Source of the DNA: Heyndrickxia sporothermodurans
GTDB taxonomy: Bacteria; Bacillota; Bacilli; Bacillales; Bacillaceae_C
Assembly (NCBI GenBank): GCA_016756695.1
Contig: CP066701.1
Location: forward strand, 2,996,001-3,060,000
Direction of reading: 5' to 3'
Length of the DNA: 64,000 nucleotides
The translations under genes and the position numbers were made by a program. Under the pieces are notes generated by a model. That model did no database searches. It was not told the origin of the DNA and saw only the letters and a list, made by a program, of their open reading frames with translations. Shown here piece by piece: positions 9,111-18,400 of the stretch. Numbering within the stretch: position 1 is the stretch's first letter; the number at the start of each line of letters is the position of its first letter.

Positions 9111-9809
9111 TTGAGAAAGATACTTTTAGCAGCACCTATCTCACTCTTGATGGTATCGGGCTTGACAGCGTGTGGAAATAATGATCAAACAACGAACAGT
9201 TTCCATCAAGTCGGGTATCATACAAATGATGTAAATATGGTTGACCATGATGGCCCAATTACGGAACTATTGGACTATTCGCTTGGCAATGTGGATAACG
9301 TGAAAAAAAACAATAATCTTCTGCCATCGGGATATGTTGATGATTATGATCATCCAATTCAATCGCCTTTTACAGAATATAATACAAATAATCGGGGAGT
9401 GAACAACAACAGGATTCTCCGAGACATTAATTATCATGGTCATTTAAATCATCATAATGCGAAAGGAAAATCTTCCTACTATACCGCTTATGAAGGTGCT
9501 CTTGCCCAAAAGTTATCCGATGAGGCAATTAAAGTACCGAATGTTTCAGATGCGCGTGCGTTGATTAGCGATAATACAGTGTTACTGTCAATTGTTCTTA
9601 AAAATGACAAAGACAGTACGAAGACTAAAGCAAATGTTGAGCAAGCGATACGTCCATTTTTAAATGGACGACATTATTTGATTACTACAGATGCGGGAAC
9701 GTATTATCGAGCAAGAGATATAGACAATGATTTAAAAGACGGCGGTCCCCGCGACACGATCAAAATGGATTTGAAAAATATGATCAAGTTACAGAAAAAA
9801 CAACAATAA
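9111..9809 (+). CDS. coxA: YhcN/YlaJ-family sporulation lipoprotein, CoxA-like
   Basis: Predicted spore lipoprotein of the YhcN/YlaJ family. I start it at TTG 9111, 8 bp after TAGGGGGA. This gives MRKILLAAPISLLMVSGLTAC, a clean signal peptide with lipobox LTAC and lipidated Cys21. The in-frame ATG at 9066 would add 15 charged residues ahead of the signal and has no ribosome binding site. The body is Asn/Asp/His-rich, and the family domain lies in the second half (EGALAQKLSDEAIKVPNV to the end). The name comes from the safA-coxA neighbourhood of B. subtilis; sequence alone only supports the family. Confidence 0.78.
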   Translation: MRKILLAAPISLLMVSGLTACGNNDQTTNSFHQVGYHTNDVNMVDHDGPITELLDYSLGNVDNVKKNNNLLPSGYVDDYDHPIQSPFTEYNTNNRGVNNNRILRDINYHGHLNHHNAKGKSSYYTAYEGALAQKLSDEAIKVPNVSDARALISDNTVLLSIVLKNDKDSTKTKANVEQAIRPFLNGRHYLITTDAGTYYRARDIDNDLKDGGPRDTIKMDLKNMIKLQKKQQ

Positions 9810-9962
9810 TTTTTGATTGATGGAGAATAGAAAATCTGTTCTCCATTTTTCTTTCGATATATGGAAAAGCATTACCTTTTCATAAAAATAGGTTGGATAT
9901 TTTTGTGAAATAACGGTCACACTAAGCATACGTACTAAAAAACGTATAGGGGTGACACAGCT

Positions 9963-10529
9963 ATGAGATTTTTTGTTCGAATCGTCTTCATTGGCATATT
10001 CGCATTAGGAGCTTTCTATATTACCTTTTTACAAGATGATAGCGAACATGTAAAAGACTCGAAGACAACTCGTGAGCCTAAATCCATTGAAGTATCATCA
10101 ACACCAAGTAAGAAAACGGTCATTCTGGAAAGAGTTTATGTAGATGGTGAAGTAAGTGAAGAGATTCTGTCTGAAAATGTTCATAACATTCACACAGTGA
10201 AAAATAAATATCGTGATTGGCAAATTGTACAAATGGATGAAGAGCAAATTGTACTGCAAAAGAAAATCAATGACATATCTCCCCTTCTTAAGGCGAATGG
10301 ATATTTTGGTATCACTGATGATGGAACGATTTCTATTTTTAATGGAAAACCAATTAATGCGGATATCATCCAGTCATTTTTTCAAATTGATATAAAAAAG
10401 TTAGAAGGAAAGAAACATGAGGAACTAAAAAAAGGTATACCTATCAAAACAAAAGAGGAATTTGATAAAGTTTTAGAAACACTTAAACCATATTCAATAC
10501 AAAAACAGCAAAAATTAACCGGTTCATGA
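9963..10529 (+). CDS. bofC: Forespore protein BofC
   Basis: Secreted forespore inhibitor of the SpoIVB signalling protease, which times sigma-K activation in the mother cell. The 188-residue protein has an N-terminal signal or anchor helix (VRIVFIGIFALGAFYITF). A BofC N-terminal domain follows (VILERVYVDGEVSEE), then the C-terminal domain with YFGITDDGTISIFNGKP. It lies upstream of ruvA as in B. subtilis. ATG at 9963 follows AGGGGTGACA. Its stop codon lies inside the terminator hairpin loop. Confidence 0.9.
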   Translation: MRFFVRIVFIGIFALGAFYITFLQDDSEHVKDSKTTREPKSIEVSSTPSKKTVILERVYVDGEVSEEILSENVHNIHTVKNKYRDWQIVQMDEEQIVLQKKINDISPLLKANGYFGITDDGTISIFNGKPINADIIQSFFQIDIKKLEGKKHEELKKGIPIKTKEEFDKVLETLKPYSIQKQQKLTGS

Positions 10530-10541
10530 GACCGGTTTTTT
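10517..10541 (+). terminator. Terminator overlapping the bofC stop codon
   Basis: AACCGGT at 10517-10523 pairs with ACCGGTT at 10531-10537, followed by T residues. The bofC TGA (10527-10529) is in the loop. Confidence 0.85.
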
Positions 10542-10623
10542 GTATGAGTATTTACCCAACTGATTTAAGATTATGATACAATGGAAGTTATGAACGTTGT
10601 TTACATATAGGGAGAGAACTGAT

Positions 10624-11232
10624 TTGTACGAGTATATTAAAGGAACCGTCGAAATGGTGACTCCGGAATATATTGTTGTTGAAAACAATGGTATTGGATA
10701 TCAAATATTTACTCCGAATCCATTTGTTTTTACAGTTAATCAAAGTATTTCGGAGAAAATTTTCATCTACCAGCATGTCCGAGAAGATGCACTTTCGCTT
10801 TTTGGATTTCATACACTTTCGGAAAAAACATTATTTAAAAAATTACTTAATGTTTCGGGAATCGGGCCTAAAGGTGCTTTAGCAATTCTTGCATTTGGTG
10901 AACCAAGTCAAGTAATTGAGGCAATTGAAAACGAAAATGAAACCTTTTTGACCAAATTTCCCGGGGTAGGAAAAAAGACCGCAAGACAAATGATTCTTGA
11001 TTTAAAAGGGAAGCTTCAAGATATTGTTCCGGATTACTTTCCGAATCTATTTAATACGGATAAAGTTGAACAAGTTGCTCAGACTTCCGCACAGTTTGAT
11101 GAAGCTATTTTGGCCTTAAAAGCGCTAGGCTATTCTGATAAAGAAATAAAGAAAATATCATCAGACTTACAAAAAGAAAAATTAACAACCGATCAATATA
11201 TTAAAATGGCCCTTAAAAAGTTGGTAAAATAA
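10624..11232 (+). CDS. ruvA: Holliday junction DNA helicase subunit RuvA
   Basis: Binds four-way junctions as a tetramer and loads RuvB for branch migration. I start it at TTG 10624, giving 202 residues beginning [16 protein letters not shown], which matches family starts; AGGGAGAG lies upstream. The OB-fold N-domain is followed by two helix-hairpin-helix motifs ([16 protein letters not shown] and [20 protein letters not shown]). The C-terminal RuvB-binding domain begins near [16 protein letters not shown]. ruvB follows 42 bp later. Confidence 0.96.
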   Translation: MYEYIKGTVEMVTPEYIVVENNGIGYQIFTPNPFVFTVNQSISEKIFIYQHVREDALSLFGFHTLSEKTLFKKLLNVSGIGPKGALAILAFGEPSQVIEAIENENETFLTKFPGVGKKTARQMILDLKGKLQDIVPDYFPNLFNTDKVEQVAQTSAQFDEAILALKALGYSDKEIKKISSDLQKEKLTTDQYIKMALKKLVK

Positions 11233-11274
11233 AATGATTCGTGTAACTAGATCTTCGACAAAGGAGGGAGTTTA

Positions 11275-12288
11275 ATGGAGGAGAAGGAGAGGATGGTTTC
11301 TAGGGAAGCCACTGAACTAGAGGAAACGTTTGAATTAAGTTTACGTCCACAGACTTTGCTGCAGTATATTGGTCAAGATAAGGTGAAAAACAATTTAGGA
11401 ATCTTTATTGAAGCAGCAAAACAAAGACGTGAAACGTTAGATCACGTCTTATTATACGGACCTCCCGGGCTAGGGAAAACGACGCTAGCAACCGTTATTG
11501 CTAATGAAATGGGAGTAAATATTCGAACGACTTCTGGTCCTGCTATTGAGCGACCGGGAGATCTAGCTGCTATTCTCACTGCACTGGAGCCTGGTGATGT
11601 ACTATTTATCGATGAAATTCATCGTTTACCACGCTCCATTGAAGAAATTCTCTACCCTGCAATGGAGGATTTTTGCTTGGATATTGTCATTGGAAAAGGA
11701 CCAAGTGCCAGATCCGTTCGTTTGGATTTACCACCGTTCACCCTAGTCGGTGCTACAACTAGGGCAGGTGCCATTTCTGCTCCTTTAAGGGATCGATTCG
11801 GGGTGTTAGCCCGATTAGAATATTATACTGAACAACAGCTTACAGATATTGTTATAAGAACGGCAGAAATATTAAATACTAAAATTGATACGATTGGAGC
11901 AATTGAGATTGCTAGACGTTCACGGGGAACCCCAAGGATTGCCAATCGACTATTACGCCGTGTCCGAGATTTTGCACAAGTACGGGGAAATGGCATAATT
12001 ACAAAGTCTTTAGCTGAGCATGCGCTTGAATTGTTGCAGGTGGACCGTTTAGGACTTGATCATATTGACCATAAATTATTAAAAGGAATTATTGAAAAAT
12101 TCCGCGGTGGTCCCGTTGGGCTTGAGACGATTGCCGCAAGTATCGGTGAAGAGGCTGAAACGATTGAAGATGTGTATGAACCATATTTACTTCAAATTGG
12201 ATTTTTACAACGTACACCGAGAGGAAGAATCGTTACAAACCTTGTGTACCATCATTTTCAAATGGAAGTTCCGACCAATATATCATAA
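11275..12288 (+). CDS. ruvB: Holliday junction helicase motor RuvB
   Basis: AAA+ motor of the RuvAB branch migration complex. The 337-residue protein has Walker [10 protein letters not shown] (residues 62-70), Walker B DEIH (113-116), sensor 1 in LVGATTRAG, an arginine finger region APLRDRFG, and a C-terminal winged helix ending near [11 protein letters not shown]. Length and motifs are normal. AAAGGAGGGAG precedes the ATG. Confidence 0.98.
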   Translation: MEEKERMVSREATELEETFELSLRPQTLLQYIGQDKVKNNLGIFIEAAKQRRETLDHVLLYGPPGLGKTTLATVIANEMGVNIRTTSGPAIERPGDLAAILTALEPGDVLFIDEIHRLPRSIEEILYPAMEDFCLDIVIGKGPSARSVRLDLPPFTLVGATTRAGAISAPLRDRFGVLARLEYYTEQQLTDIVIRTAEILNTKIDTIGAIEIARRSRGTPRIANRLLRRVRDFAQVRGNGIITKSLAEHALELLQVDRLGLDHIDHKLLKGIIEKFRGGPVGLETIAASIGEEAETIEDVYEPYLLQIGFLQRTPRGRIVTNLVYHHFQMEVPTNIS

Positions 12289-12304
12289 TATGAAGGTGAC
12301 ATCA

Positions 12305-13333
12305 GTGAAAGTTGATTTATTTGATTTTAATTTACCAGAATCTTTAATTGCACAAACACCGTTAAAAAACCGTTCAGATAGTCGTTTAATGGTATTAAAT
12401 AAGGAAACAGGAGATATTAAGCATACCGTTTTCAAAAATATTACCGAGTATTTACAACCAGGTGATTGTTTAGTATTAAATGATACGAAAGTATTACCTG
12501 CAAGACTTTTTGGTATAAAAGAGGATACAGGAGCAAAGATAGAGGTTTTGTTATTAAAACAAACCGAAGATGATCGATGGGAAACACTTGTTAAGCCGGC
12601 GAAGCGAATTAAAATTGGTTCGGAAATCATCTTTGGAGATGGGAAGCTAAAAGCGACCTGTATCGAAGAAAAGGAACACGGTGGAAGAATCCTTGAATTT
12701 CAATATGAAGGTATTTTTTACGAAGTATTGGACGCACTTGGTGAAATGCCATTACCACCATATATTAAGGAGCAATTAGATGATCGCGATCGTTACCAAA
12801 CGGTCTATGCGAAAGAGAGTGGTTCTGCTGCAGCTCCTACCGCCGGGTTACATTTTACAGAAGAGTTGCTTGAAGAAATTAAAAATATGGGTGTCCATAT
12901 CGCTTTTATAACACTACATGTTGGCCTTGGAACTTTTCGCCCTGTTAGTGTAGAAGATGTTGATAAGCATTCGATGCATGCTGAATTTTATCAAGTAAAC
13001 GAAGAGACAGCTGAGCTTATTAACAACGTGAAAAAGCAAGGTGGAAGAATTATTTCAGTTGGGACTACATCAACGAGAACATTGGAAACAATAGCCAGTG
13101 CAAATAATGGGCAAATTGTTTCAACTAGCGGCTGGACAGATATTTTTATATTCCCAGGCTACGAGTTTAAAGGGATTGATGGGATGATCACAAATTTTCA
13201 TCTACCTAAATCAACGTTAATCATGCTTGTTAGTGCATTAGCAGGACGTGAACATGTACTACATGCCTATGAAGAAGCTGTAAATCAAAAATACCGTTTC
13301 TTTAGCTTTGGAGATGCAATGTTAATTATTTAG
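12305..13333 (+). CDS. queA: S-adenosylmethionine:tRNA ribosyltransferase-isomerase QueA
   Basis: Adds the cyclopentene ring precursor to 7-aminomethyl-7-deazaguanine in tRNA, the step after Tgt in queuosine synthesis. I start it at GTG 12305 (342 residues, [17 protein letters not shown]) because AGGTGAC lies just before it. The in-frame ATG at 12290 has no ribosome binding site and starts 2 bp after ruvB. Conserved blocks include [39 protein letters not shown] and the C-terminal [12 protein letters not shown]. Confidence 0.97.
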   Translation: MKVDLFDFNLPESLIAQTPLKNRSDSRLMVLNKETGDIKHTVFKNITEYLQPGDCLVLNDTKVLPARLFGIKEDTGAKIEVLLLKQTEDDRWETLVKPAKRIKIGSEIIFGDGKLKATCIEEKEHGGRILEFQYEGIFYEVLDALGEMPLPPYIKEQLDDRDRYQTVYAKESGSAAAPTAGLHFTEELLEEIKNMGVHIAFITLHVGLGTFRPVSVEDVDKHSMHAEFYQVNEETAELINNVKKQGGRIISVGTTSTRTLETIASANNGQIVSTSGWTDIFIFPGYEFKGIDGMITNFHLPKSTLIMLVSALAGREHVLHAYEEAVNQKYRFFSFGDAMLII

Positions 13334-14509
<1,176 letters not shown>

Positions 14510-14526
14510 AGGAAGGAGGGGGATTA

Positions 14527-14811
14527 ATGCAAAGTTTAGGTGGATTACTACCCATTTTGTTAATGTTTGTGCTATTTTACTTTTTGCTCATTAGACCAAA
14601 TCAAAAAAGACAAAAGAATGTTCAAATGATGCAAAACAATTTATCAAAAGGGGATAAAATAGTTACAATTGGTGGTTTACACGGCATTGTTGATGCGATT
14701 GACGAAAGACAAATTGTCATCAAATGCGGCGATGGCAGTCGTCTAACGTATGACCGCTCAGCTATCAGAGAGGTAGTGGAATCAGCTGCTACTGCTCAAA
14801 CTGCTGAATAA
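14527..14811 (+). CDS. yajC: Preprotein translocase subunit YajC
   Basis: Small membrane partner of SecDF. The 94-residue protein has one N-terminal transmembrane helix (LLPILLMFVLFYFLLIRP) followed by the cytoplasmic YajC domain with KGDKIVTIGGLHGIV. ATG at 14527 follows AGGAAGGAGGG. It is the last gene of the ruvAB-queA-tgt-yajC run, closed by a strong hairpin; secDF comes about 3.6 kb further on. Confidence 0.96.
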   Translation: MQSLGGLLPILLMFVLFYFLLIRPNQKRQKNVQMMQNNLSKGDKIVTIGGLHGIVDAIDERQIVIKCGDGSRLTYDRSAIREVVESAATAQTAE

Positions 14812-14812
14812 T

Positions 14813-14857
14813 AAAAGATAAGGAGAAGTACTTGACGTACTTCTCTTTTATCTTATC
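14813..14857 (+). terminator. Terminator after yajC
   Basis: GATAAGGAGAAGTAC at 14817-14831 pairs with the GTACTTCTC...TTATC arm at 14836-14851, with flanking A and T runs. It may also serve the convergent YrzE-type gene. Confidence 0.85.
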
Positions 14858-14864
14858 AAAGTGA

Positions 14865-15273
14865 TTATGCTTTCCTCGTATGATCACTCATAATATTAAC
14901 TCCTAATACCCCGCCCATCATCGCTGTTACAATATAACAAATATGATAAATCAGTTGTTCTCCTGAAAAAATATTTCCATACCCAAGAAATTGAAAAAGA
15001 AAGATTATTAATGTATAAGTAATTCCAGTGAGGCTTCCTGAAATCCACCCTTTTTGTTGTCCTTTGCCGCCGCAAACAAATCCTCCAATAAATAATGCAA
15101 TAAACGAAATTATTGTCACTAATAATTTAACGGAATTCTCTTGAACTTCAGAATATCGCAAAATAGTTGACAAGATTAAGCTTGATATCGTGATTAAAAC
15201 AAATATAGTTAATATTCCGTATAAAATACTAGATCCTAATTTTTTTGTTCCGATTGTTCGTCTCTCCCTTCAT
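14865..15273 (-). pseudogene. YrzE-type (TIGR04086) membrane protein, frame broken at an A7 tract
   Basis: Small membrane protein of the TIGR04086/YrzE family, function unknown. The long intact part (TTG at 15173 to 14865) encodes 102 residues with three hydrophobic segments and the family stretch FIALFIGGFVCGGKGQQKGW. Coding sense continues upstream without a start codon (GSSILYGILTIFVLITISS), then the frame meets a stop. The only upstream ATG (complement of 15271-15273) reads into this frame only if the seven-A run (T7 at 15240-15246 on the + strand) loses one A. It is therefore a one-base frameshift, a slippage gene or a sequencing error. Translation from the internal TTG would give a protein lacking the first helix. 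Confidence 0.7.
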
Positions 15274-15433
15274 AAAATAGTTCTGTCCCTTAGTACAAGC
15301 ATATTCACAAGTTTTAAAATTAGAATAAATTATTTAAAGAATGTCTTATCAGCGCTAACAAGCTTTTCCAAAATGTTAAAAAGAAAAATGGTCATACTAA
15401 TGGCGAGTGAATGTGTATAGGAGGATACTGGAT

Positions 15434-16090
15434 ATGGATTTTTATCACTATTTTACAATTGGTTGGAAAACCGTTGTTTTATATCTTGTCATATTGGTTA
15501 TTTTTAGATTTATGGGCAAGCGTGAGATTGGGGAATTAAGTGTATTGGATCTCGTTATTTTTATTATGATCGGTGAATTAGCAGCTGTAGCAATTGAAAA
15601 TCATAAGGAACCGATTGCACATACGATCGAACCAATGGTCATATTACTAGGAATTCAGGTGGGGTTTGCACTTATTTCATTAAAGGTTCCTAAATTCCGT
15701 CAATTAATCGATGGGACACCATCAATTATTATTCGGAAGGGAAAAATTGATGAAAAGGCAATGAAAAAGCAACGTTATAATTTTGATGATTTATTAATGC
15801 AATTACGACAAAAGGATATTAATAACATTGCTGATGTGGAGTATGCAATTTTAGAAACATCAGGTGAACTATCTGTAATTAAAAAGGATAATAAAAAGAA
15901 ACAGAAGATAACATATACATTACCACTTATTATAGATGGAGAAATTTCCAAAGAGAATTTGGCGAATCGAAATGTTTCAGAAATATGGTTACGTCGTGAA
16001 TTAAGGAAAAGAGGATATAAGGATATTCACCAAATCTCATTTTGCAGCTTTCAAGATGGTGAGTTTTTTATTGATTTAAAAGATGATTAA
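15434..16090 (+). CDS. DUF421 (YetF/YrbG-type) membrane protein
   Basis: Membrane protein of the DUF421 family. It has about three N-terminal transmembrane helices (from residue ~12) and a soluble C-terminal YetF-like region with FDDLLMQLRQKDI. The biochemical function is not known; relatives affect germination or envelope traits. I start it at ATG 15434, 9 bp after TAGGAGG; this gives 218 residues. The B. subtilis equivalent position next to spoVB is occupied by yrbG. Confidence 0.85.
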   Translation: MDFYHYFTIGWKTVVLYLVILVIFRFMGKREIGELSVLDLVIFIMIGELAAVAIENHKEPIAHTIEPMVILLGIQVGFALISLKVPKFRQLIDGTPSIIIRKGKIDEKAMKKQRYNFDDLLMQLRQKDINNIADVEYAILETSGELSVIKKDNKKKQKITYTLPLIIDGEISKENLANRNVSEIWLRRELRKRGYKDIHQISFCSFQDGEFFIDLKDD

Positions 16091-16144
16091 GAGGTGGAAA
16101 TTATATTTACTATAAAAGTAAACCAATTTTAATTTTGAAATTCG

Positions 16145-16276
16145 GAGTGGATTGGAGCGGAAGGCATTTGACTCCTACGGGAAATAGAGGAAAAGTCGAG
16201 ACTCCACAGACGGAACGTCGAGGAGGCTCGACTTCCTCCCCGAGGAAAGCAAGTGCCTGCAGCGAAAAGGAACGGT
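16145..16276. repeat. Structured dispersed repeat, copy A
   Basis: About 132 bp, starting GAGTGGATTGGAGCGGAAGG and ending CAGCGAAAAGGAACGG. The outer stem is AGGCATTTG (16162-16170) with CAAGTGCCT (16250-16258). The inner stem is AAGTCGAG (16193-16200) with CTCGACTT (16227-16234), a perfect 8 bp. It shares its end motifs and stems with copies B (45675) and C (49906). The flank just beyond it supplies the stop codon region of the convergent spoVB gene. An open frame through it is not a gene. Confidence 0.85.
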
Positions 16277-16287
16277 CCAATTATTAT

Positions 16288-17832
16288 CTACAAAAACCTT
16301 TTGATGATCGGAATATAAGCTAAGTCAGCCCTTTTTATAAGCTTTGTACAAAGCATGAATACTAGATAAATAATAGTAGTTAAAATGATCCCGATAATCA
16401 ATTTAACAAATATACTTCCGTGTAATAAAAAGTGTTCCTTCCACCAAAAAACAATTAATCCTGTTGAGACTGTACCAACGATAAATTTAAAATACTCACG
16501 CACATAAATGGTGAATTGAATTTTTTTAATAACTGTAGCAAAATGCAGTAAAGTGACTAATAAAGTACTGGTCATTATTCCTAAAGCTGCCCCGGTAATT
16601 CCAAAGTCAGGTTTTGAGGCAAGGACAAAAATTAATCCAAGTTTTACAACAGCCCCGAGAAGACTATTAATCATCGCTGCTCTTGCAAGATCTAAAGCTT
16701 GCAAAGTCGCTTGTAATGGGCCTTGATAATATTGAAAAATGAAAAATGGTGCCATCAATTTAACTAAATTTGTCCCATTTGTAGATCCATACATCATTTG
16801 CATGATTGGCTCTGCAAAAAGATATAAAATAACGACTGATATTCCCCCAGCAAGAAGTGCAAACCGAAGTGCTTGTTGAAGGCGATGCTCAACTAAATAA
16901 AAATTTCGTTGAGATGTCGCTTCACTTATAGCAGGAACCAGTGCGGTAGAAAGTGAATGCGTAACAAAGGATGGCAGCATAAGTAACGGCAATGCAAAAC
17001 CAGTTAAAACGCCATATTCTTTTGTAGCAAGGGCCGCGGTTAATCCAGCGATAGCAAGAGCATGTGATACAACAATTGGCTCGAGAAACCATGAAATATT
17101 TCCGATAAAACGACTACCAGTTGTCGGTAATGCAACTCTCATTAGTTCATAAAAGGTTTCCTTTCCAGCGCTAACTGCTTGAAAAAACTTCTTTCGCACT
17201 TTAAATTTCTTCCGTAATTTGAACATCGTAAACATATAGGCAAGTGATGCGAGTTCACCAACAATGGAAGCAATCATAGCTCCTGCGGCCGCATATTCTA
17301 TTCCGTATTGTAAAAATGCTGTTGTTAGGACGGCGATTAAAATAATTCGTACAGATTGTTCAAGTACTTGTGATATAGCATACGGTTTCATATTTTGCAT
17401 TCCTTGAAAATATCCTCTTAAAACGGCTGAAACCGCTACGATTGGTATGATCGGAGAGATTGCCACTAATGGATAATAAATTCTTGAGTCTGTAAATAAA
17501 GTTTTCGTTAAATAGGGCGCCGATAATATAAGTCCAGGTGTAAAAATTAATGATAAGGAAACGGTAATCGTTAAAGAAACGGCAAGAATTTTTTTTATTT
17601 TTTGTCTGTCCCCAATAGCTGCTGCTTCTGCAATACATTTCGAAATAGCTACAGGAAGACCTAGCTGTGTTATTGTAATAACTAACATTAAGGTAGGAAA
17701 AGCCATCATATAAAGACCTACACCTTCTCCTCCGATAGAGCGTGCGATGACCATTCGATTTATGAATCCTAAGACCCTTGTAAAAAGTCCGGCAATTAAT
17801 AAAATCATTGTTCCTTTTAAAAACTTTGACAT
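16288..17832 (-). CDS. spoVB: Stage V sporulation protein B (MOP-superfamily flippase)
   Basis: Polytopic membrane protein of the MVF/polysaccharide transport group, needed for spore cortex synthesis and thought to flip lipid-linked precursor. The 514-residue protein has about 14 hydrophobic segments. It begins MSKFLKGTMILLIAGLFTRVLGF, with IARSIGGEGVGLYMMAFP next. The start ATG is at 17832. Transcribed alone on the reverse strand, it ends 12 bp from structured repeat copy A. Confidence 0.93.
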   Translation of the reverse strand: MSKFLKGTMILLIAGLFTRVLGFINRMVIARSIGGEGVGLYMMAFPTLMLVITITQLGLPVAISKCIAEAAAIGDRQKIKKILAVSLTITVSLSLIFTPGLILSAPYLTKTLFTDSRIYYPLVAISPIIPIVAVSAVLRGYFQGMQNMKPYAISQVLEQSVRIILIAVLTTAFLQYGIEYAAAGAMIASIVGELASLAYMFTMFKLRKKFKVRKKFFQAVSAGKETFYELMRVALPTTGSRFIGNISWFLEPIVVSHALAIAGLTAALATKEYGVLTGFALPLLMLPSFVTHSLSTALVPAISEATSQRNFYLVEHRLQQALRFALLAGGISVVILYLFAEPIMQMMYGSTNGTNLVKLMAPFFIFQYYQGPLQATLQALDLARAAMINSLLGAVVKLGLIFVLASKPDFGITGAALGIMTSTLLVTLLHFATVIKKIQFTIYVREYFKFIVGTVSTGLIVFWWKEHFLLHGSIFVKLIIGIILTTIIYLVFMLCTKLIKRADLAYIPIIKRFL

Positions 17833-17942
17833 CCATGTTTACCTACCTTCTCAAATACAGGATTTTCATATACAATAAAATGTATATGCAACATAGTGGA
17901 CAAAGCATGACAAGTTCATTTTTTTTGAAGGGGCGAAAGGGG

Positions 17943-18254
17943 ATGCGGGAAGTCGATCAATTATACGATAAATATTTTAATTTGTTAGAACCAGCATTAA
18001 AAAGCAAATTAGATGAGTTTGATTTAATGGGATATGAACATGTAACAATGGAAGAATTGTGGAAGTACTTAACGAAGAAAAAATGGAAAAAAAGAAAAAG
18101 CGAGATTCATATTCACGAGCTTGTATCAGATATTCTCGCGTTAAAAGCAGGAGATTTTATGAATTTTGCGGCAATTGAGGCTTACCGATCACCAAACTGG
18201 TTTGCCGAATTAAATGAGGATGAACTTCAGGAATTATTGAAACCAAATGATTAG
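17943..18254 (+). CDS. comN: Post-transcriptional regulator ComN
   Basis: Small protein that in B. subtilis acts post-transcriptionally on the comE mRNA and localises to division sites. It is 103 residues from ATG 17943, with GAAGGGG 9 bp upstream. Conserved features are LEPALKSKLDEFDLMGYEHVT and ELWKYLTKKKWKK, then DILALKAGDFMNFAAIEAYRS. It lies between spoVB and secDF, the same place as comN (yrzD) in B. subtilis, which supports the name. Confidence 0.85.
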   Translation: MREVDQLYDKYFNLLEPALKSKLDEFDLMGYEHVTMEELWKYLTKKKWKKRKSEIHIHELVSDILALKAGDFMNFAAIEAYRSPNWFAELNEDELQELLKPND

Positions 18255-18400
18255 TTTGCGAAATATCTACAAATAAAAAGAAAAATTGACACATTTTTTT
18301 TTCTACTTCATAATGTTAATAACTGTTTATTTTTATAATTGTTAGCCAAGCTACATATAAGTTGTGGTGCTTTTCTAATTTGCTAGGGAGGATTTACATA

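Noticed and set aside
9925-9950. Possible sigma-G promoter before bofC (CATACGTA)
   Set aside because: The spacing and the -35 do not fit the consensus well enough to claim.
15190-15420. Open frame on the + strand between the YrzE-type and YetF-type genes
   Set aside because: It has no ribosome binding site and is antisense to the coding part of the YrzE-type gene.
16135-16323. 62-codon open frame through structured repeat copy A, and similar frames through copies B and C
   Set aside because: Repeat content explains them; there is no ribosome binding site, and the residues do not match between copies.
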